Of a stretch of DNA of 64,000 nucleotides, positions 58,210 to 64,000 are shown piece by piece. Origin of the DNA: Phoronis australis (lineage: Eukaryota > Phoronida > Phoronidae); assembly GCA_002633005.1 (NCBI GenBank), contig NMRA01000050.1:869820-933819 (forward strand), read 5' to 3'. The translations under genes were made by a program, and so were the position numbers. How positions within the stretch are numbered: position 1 is the first letter of the stretch; each line of letters starts with the position of its first letter. The notes below the pieces were generated by a model that was not told the origin of the DNA, searched no databases, and saw only the letters and a list, made by a program, of their open reading frames with translations.

Positions 58210-60360
58210 TCCTTGGTCGGCAATTACCATTTTATGACTTAGCGGGTGAACTGACATTGCAAACATTTAACTGTTCGCTGTTCGTTTACCAGTGGCAACT
58301 CTGGTCTTGACATGGGTTTATCAACTTTTGTTCAACTATTGAAAGGAGGTAAAATCGAATCAACCTACAAATACGAAGTGGGTGACATTACACCAGCCTA
58401 AAACCTTATGGTGAATTAATGACCGTGTGGTAAAATCAAACGCATAATTTCTAACTTTAGATACGAGACTTTTTATACAGTACATTATGCATAAAAACAA
58501 GCACGAAAATTACAGTAAAATTGCATAAAAATCAGAATACAACACTGGATATTTTACGAACTCAAATGTTTTCGTGCCGCAGAATGCTCAAGCAGCACGC
58601 ATTTGTGCTCATCTGTTATTGCTCTTGATCATTACTTCATCACGCTGTATATTGCGCTTTACCACAGATAATTATTGTTTATTTCTGTATAATTTCTTAA
58701 TATGTTGGTACAGCTATAGAACCCAAGTTTATTTTAGGAACAACATAAACAATGCATTGAACATAGCGCCAATATTAAATCATGGGCGCATGAAAACAGA
58801 AGACTGTGATCGGTTTATAGTGTCATCCATCGTCATTCCGAAATTGTTGTCACTTTGGCAGTAAAAAATCTTTTCGAAGCTAGAGCCTTCCTATCTAGCC
58901 AGCTAGCTGTGAAAACTATTTTCAGAATACAGCAAGGTGCCACTGTGTATTGAGCTCAAACAGACCTCGAAACTGCACATACAGCCGGATAGTTAGGCTT
59001 GTCACCTTGTCGAAAAGCTTGTATCAACATGAGCTCAAGACCAGCAGGTGTGCATGCAAACTCTGGAAGTCAATTGGCATTCAAGTTGCCCATTACGGCC
59101 GTTTAAGCGAAAACCACCCGACGTCATCCCTTCTTGCGTAATTGTCTGCCTTTTGTAACGAAAAAACGTAAGTCGTCGTTTTGAAAAGAGTTCATTTGTG
59201 ACATGCGCCACTTTCAAAATGTTTTCGACATCTCCCATTAGATGGTGACAACATCTCAGCAAAATTTGTTCTAAAATTCGCTTCACTGATATCGAAATTC
59301 CAAAAACATATAATGAAGTGAAACCAATTCTGATCATTTGTCGTGACGTTTACGCAACATCGAGGGAGAACGTTTGATTGAAGAATCTGGGAAAACGAAG
59401 GTTGCTAATAGGTGACGCAATATTTCATTGCGTCGAAAGTCGACGCAAAAGATCACACCATAATTTTAGCTGCAGAATAATTGTAGAAAACCAATTTTTG
59501 CAACGCTGGTAAATAATTTAGATTACTCTGGGAAGATCTTATACGGTCAGTTTTTACCCTCAACGGCTCAAATTTGTTTATTTATTTTAGTAAACAGCAT
59601 CGCACCAAGGCTAGAGCCTTCCGAGCCCTTTTGCTTTAGAACACAATACTTGGCGTTTCGCGTATACTCCAAGGGGTAAAACTTTGAAAATAATAACCTG
59701 GTACATGTAATCCTAAATAAATAGTCTGTAGAGCGTAAAAATTATTAACCCAGTGATTCAAAAAGAACACTCTCGCAAACGAAAACGCACACAATTTTCA
59801 GCTCTATTACACTGGTTAAAAAACAGCTGCTATAAGTTCATTGCGTCGGATTCTAGTGATAACCATGGCAAGTCTAAACTCTTAAGGGGGCGCAATTTCA
59901 AACCTTTGGCATGAATCAGTGATATAAAAATGGAATTAGACCGACTTTAATTCATCAGCAATGTAGACACAACAGTTACAGACACTGACTGCATTTGTTA
60001 ACGTCTTGTGGCAATGATAAAAATAATTGTTTCTACTATGATTGATAACAAGTTTTACTCTGATGAGGTATGATGCAATATGCATGTCTAATATGCAGAT
60101 CGGCAGTTGCAAAAATATTTACTTGGTTTAATGAATCCGTTTGATATGAACCACTGCAAAAGTATGATTACTAATTGTACATTCGAAGTACGCCTCATTA
60201 GAATAAAAACATACACATGCTTGATGATCCTGGGAGTACCTCTATTAGAGGCATGAATGAAGATATATAGTTGTCAAGCCATAAAGGATAATAAGGCTTA
60301 CATAATATCACACTGAGCCATCTACACCAGGCACATACAAAGGATACAGTATTTCAAAAC
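58210..60360. other. No gene; one short dispersed repeat
   Basis: 58880-58990 resembles 26160-26290. AAGGCTAGAGCCTTCC near 59610 repeats a word at 58879. Short open frames here have no support. Confidence 0.35.
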
Positions 60361-60367
60361 AATCCAT

Positions 60368-60411
60368 AACTACTCATTTTTCATAGTCATAACTACTCAT
60401 TTTTCATAGTA
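60368..60411. repeat. 26-bp tandem duplication
   Basis: CATAACTACTCATTTTTCAT is repeated in tandem. Confidence 0.85.
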
Positions 60412-60639
60412 TTACTAAATCACGAAGGCCTAGATTTATATAAGAAGTTACATAGTACGAAGCTACATAACCTGCTCTCCCACATTTATGGGAGGCCTAA
60501 TTTGCAACATTTAACAACATATTTAACTCTCCAGGACCAAAACCAAACATAAATATCTCAAAACCAGAAATTTTACTTAAGAAGGAATTAAAACAATACA
60601 TTGAGATTGTTTTCACACAGATGACCAAAACATAAATGA

Positions 60640-60955
60640 AAGCGCTCCGAGGAGCGAACCTTGGCGAAATTAACCAAAAAGATGACGATAAAGATGATGA
60701 CGAATATGACGAAGATGGTGGCGAGGATGAACAAAAGAAGTTAATAACATTCACCTGACGAACGTAGGAGTCCGAAATCAGTAAGAAAAAGGCTAGTCTT
60801 GAGCGACACTTGGCGAAATTAAGGAAAAGACGGAGATGATGACGAAGATGATGACGATGATGACGAATATGATGATGTTGGTGGCGATGATGAACAACAT
60901 CACAACATTCATATGACGAATTTAGATGTCATAAATCATTAAGAAATAGGCTGCA
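60640..60955. repeat. Two tandem ~160-bp units with GATGAC-rich core
   Basis: Both units run CTTGGCGAAATTAA, a GATGACGAA-rich purine stretch, GGTGGCGAKGATGAACAA, AACATTCAYMTGACGAA and AATCAKTAAGAAA. The purine stretch could be read as an acidic peptide on one strand and serine-rich on the other, but both readings are repeat-derived. Confidence 0.75.
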
Positions 60956-60999
60956 GTCTAGTTCAATTGAAGCTAAACCAACCTGTATGCAGCAAGAGC

Positions 61000-61780
61000 G
61001 CTCAACAAAGGAACAGCGTTATCAGAAAATCTCAAATAACTCAAAAAGTAGACGTCGTAGAGAAAAATGAAAAGCATCTTCTGAAAGCCCCTTCAAAGTT
61101 CTATCTAAAGTGATGGTATCGCCTAATTCCGTAAATTTTTCGAAAAAAATGAAATTTTGCGATTTTTTTAAGAAATTCAAACTCAAATAACTCGAAAACG
61201 GTAAGTCTGAGAAAAAAATTGTTACAGTTCATATGAAAGAGTATTCGTTAGAGAATCCACATGCCAAAATTCACGTCATTTTCTTCTCTCGTTTAAATGG
61301 CACCTAAGTACGGCTGAAAATAGGTCAACATGAGCCAGAACCGCCATCTTGAAAGCAACTTCCGATTTTTCGGCTTTGTTTAATAGCATGTCATAAGAAA
61401 CTAATACTTGTAAAAATTCGAAGGAATTGGTCCCATAATGCGCCCTCTACGGGAGAAAACGTTTTTAGCCCAAAATCGAGGTGCGCATGCGCGATCGCCG
61501 ATATTTCCGCTATCTTTAACCGGAAGTAAACAATTTCCGGCATATATGTAATGCACATCCGGGCCATTCATTGTGCTCATTTTCAGCTTTGTACGTAAAA
61601 AATTGTAGCCTCCAGAAGCCTTTGAATCTTAAAATGAAAACAAAATGGCCGCCACAGCCGCCATCTTGGATCCGATTTCGACGAAAAACAATAGGCTTCC
61701 AGTACTTCCGGAAGTACGTGTTATGTGTAAATTTCATGATGATCGGACGAAAATTGCGACCTGTATCGTGCGCACAAACA
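61000..61780. other. No gene recognised
   Basis: The sequence contains phrases such as CGCCATCTTG and GCCGCCATCTTGG and an NRF1-like GCGCATGCGC near 61484, but no exon was supported. Confidence 0.35.
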
Positions 61781-61810
61781 AAAAAAAAAAAAAACAAAAA
61801 AAAAAAAATT
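61779..61810. repeat. Poly(A) runs
   Basis: Two adenine runs separated by a single C. Being next to the palindrome at 61828 they may mark the tail of a retroposed or miniature element. Confidence 0.8.
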
Positions 61811-61827
61811 TAGTGGAAGAGCAACAT

Positions 61828-61853
61828 ACTTGGCGAAATTTATTTCGCCAAGT
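61828..61853. repeat. Perfect 12-bp palindrome ACTTGGCGAAAT/ATTTCGCCAAGT
   Basis: Arms of 12 bp are separated by TT. The word CTTGGCGAAATTA also begins each tandem unit at 60640-60955, so this is likely the terminus of the same element family. Confidence 0.85.
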
Positions 61854-61859
61854 AATAAA

Positions 61860-64000
61860 GACCAAAATTCACCACGTCAAGACTGAAAATTTTTCACATC
61901 AGCACCTATAATTTATCAAGTGAGGACCAATTCTTCACTACAGGATCAAAATAAAATACGACAGAACTGAAAATTTAATAAGTCAGGCTCAAAAACTTAC
62001 CACTTCAGTAACTTTACATGCCAGAACACCACGTCACCATCCCCAAGCATTGATCCTTCAAAGTGATAATGTCTTTACTATGCGTATAAACAAGGGCTAG
62101 ATGTTCAACCTCTTGCCGACGAGACATGTTGGAAATGCGGTTGAATTTCTTTCGTCTAATCCACGTTTTACAATAGATGCCAATGTATAGTTACACACTG
62201 GATTGTCATCATTGCATAATGGGTGATCACGTAGTCTTCGGGCATGAAAACGATATTCTCTCCTGGCTTGATAAGTTTTCTGACGAAATAAATCCTGGTT
62301 GCCAATTGTTTTTAATTCTACAGAGATTTCAATTCCTGAATAGAAAATGTGTGTTCTCGAATTTTTCCGCTTCAGCTTTTCATTCAACTAACTAGTGCAC
62401 AGCACAGTGTTTTTACTATCCTCCCGTGGCGGCTCCACTGCAACGAATCACTTCTGGTACAACCTGCTTTAAATGACGTTCGTATTTTGCACATTTCTTC
62501 GGGGTAACAGTTTTCCAAGAGCTATATATTCATTGGACAAGTTTCTGTTTGGTATTCAGTTTTATTTTCTTTCTCAGGTTGTCCTTGAGCTCATGCTCTG
62601 AATGTTTTGAAAACGCAACTCTTAATTTCTTTACGCAGATACCGTTTTCTGCCCGTGGACACCGACTCGCTGAATTCATCCACCAAACATTTATTTTTGA
62701 AAATGCCCTCAAAAGTGTACTTTTTTAAAACACCCGTGTTGATCATAGTCTTCAGTGTAGAAAAGCGAAAAGAACAAATTTGTACACACTGCTCAAAGCA
62801 CTTTAGTGGACATACGGAAATGCCTGTCTTAACAACGCTGCATGTGCTTGGCATTTCTGATAAAGCGTTCTCATGCTGGAAACTTTTTTAAAAATTGTAT
62901 TTTTTCTCACAGCTGAGCACAGAACAATTATTCTGCAATTTTAGGACTAAAACGGAACCAAATCTCGAGTGGTGACTCATTAGAATGCGCAAAACTCGAG
63001 GAAGGGTGGCGATACACGCATGATTTTTTTATTTTCGCGCCAAACATGTAGTTGCCACTTCTCATTCAGCGTCACTTACTACCTAAGGTGGCCAGATCAT
63101 ACGCTATAAATATCACCAGACGCTTTGCTTCTCAAAAGTGCACCTTGATGTATTTCCTATCATTTTTTTGCCCTCGCAATCGCTTTACCAAAGATTCACG
63201 CACATATGCCGCGTAGAATCAAATACCTCTTCACCACGTATTCACATCTTTCCGTTCACAATTGTTTTATTTTACTTAATTTGTCAATATGTTGTTGACA
63301 GAAAATATTTATTTTTGGAACAACGTGAACGACCAACTGATAGGGGCCTACGTGTACATGTAACTAGCCCAGATTTTAACGTCACCGATACATGAAAACA
63401 GTATGGGCAAAGCTACAATTGGCTGTAGCCTCAACAGTGGTCATTCCGTGTTTGATGTCGCCGTCTTAGTATGTGGAAATCGTAACCATAGTATGATTTC
63501 GAAGTTAGTGCCATCAAAGTACGTGGGTTTAGGGCATACTGGACCGTGAATTACGCGTCTGTACTGCAAGGGTCAATACTATGAAAATAAAATCACCTGA
63601 GTGAGAACTCTTCGCGGTGTAACAACTCACTCACTAATCCATCATCATGGGCGCGTGATAGGAGACCGGTGAATAACGTAAAAAACGCAAAATGATGCAG
63701 TTTGGCGTTACACAAACAAAATCAATTGTGGGCGGAGACTGCGAAAAATAGCCTTTTTTTTACAAAATGAGTACAGCGTTGTATTGACCGGGAAGCAACC
63801 AATCTAATACAACTTGTTAACATCACGAGTCAAATTAAAGATCAAATGTAAAGAAAACTTCATGTTTTTCATCCAAAACTTATTGCATTGTCCATAATCC
63901 AATGTTTACTATTGCCACTTGCCCTCAACCTTCGAATTAGTGGTGTTACACAACCGACGTGAACTCATGTAACCGAGACAGCAAAACTAGGTTAATTTAT
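61860..64000. other. No gene supported
   Basis: Overlapping open frames on both strands at 62097-62395 and 62530-62891 have no recognisable domain and no clear splice sites. The minus-strand frame at 62097-62387 (MNEKLKRKNSRTHIFYSG) is the most protein-like but cannot be distinguished from chance. Confidence 0.35.

Overview
The window is eukaryotic nuclear DNA, AT-rich and packed with introns and repeats. It fits a metazoan, most likely a marine invertebrate. The evidence is an ARF GTPase gene split by GT-AG introns, a CR1/jockey-like LINE, a Gypsy LTR element, hAT-like miniature elements, a THAP-domain remnant and many satellite-like repeats. No bacterial or organellar signature was seen. 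Phylum cannot be fixed from what is readable. Three N-runs (7889-8546, 37324-37506, 55955-56688) and two single Ns (15129, 50454) are assembly gaps.

Layout. 1-7.6 kb: a 5'-truncated LINE (1052-2525, minus) lies downstream of a signal-peptide first exon (2565-2640, minus), apparently in its first intron. Divergent from it is a short multi-exon gene of unknown function (4243-6784, plus). 7.6-20.2 kb: two inverted copies of a ~1.35 kb repeat (7570-12070 and 18830-20225); each carries a nested insertion. Between them are a 70/71-bp alternating satellite and a TCCTATAGGA palindromic minisatellite. 20.5-25.7 kb: a complete but decayed Gypsy retrotransposon (20820-25405, minus) with both LTRs, PBS, PPT and a 5-bp target duplication. 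It sits inside a GTACGTAC-motif repeat whose uninterrupted paralogue is at 42 kb. 27.3-41.3 kb: two almost identical 3.17-kb DNA transposons in inverted orientation (27313-30481 and 38139-41305), with TAGTCGG termini and 3-bp target duplications. Between them are exons of a single-pass membrane protein (minus) and a broken THAP gene.

47-56 kb: an ARF1-class small GTPase gene (coding exons at 49002, 50320 and 52317, plus). Its second exon is present twice across a one-base gap, which looks like two alleles laid end to end. The last exon, encoding the NKxD Asp and C-terminus, was not found. The surrounding DNA holds a 171-bp MULE-like MITE with a 9-bp target duplication, a 905-bp long-TIR element with a TA duplication, and two tandem arrays. 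56-64 kb is mostly repeat-derived or featureless, with no gene I can support.

The only gene with a secure function is ARF, which would act in coat recruitment on Golgi and endosomal membranes. The other host exons were called from open frame plus splice sites plus matching intron phase, and are of unknown family. Most of the readable structure is mobile-element history: nested insertions, empty sites and target duplications visible by eye.
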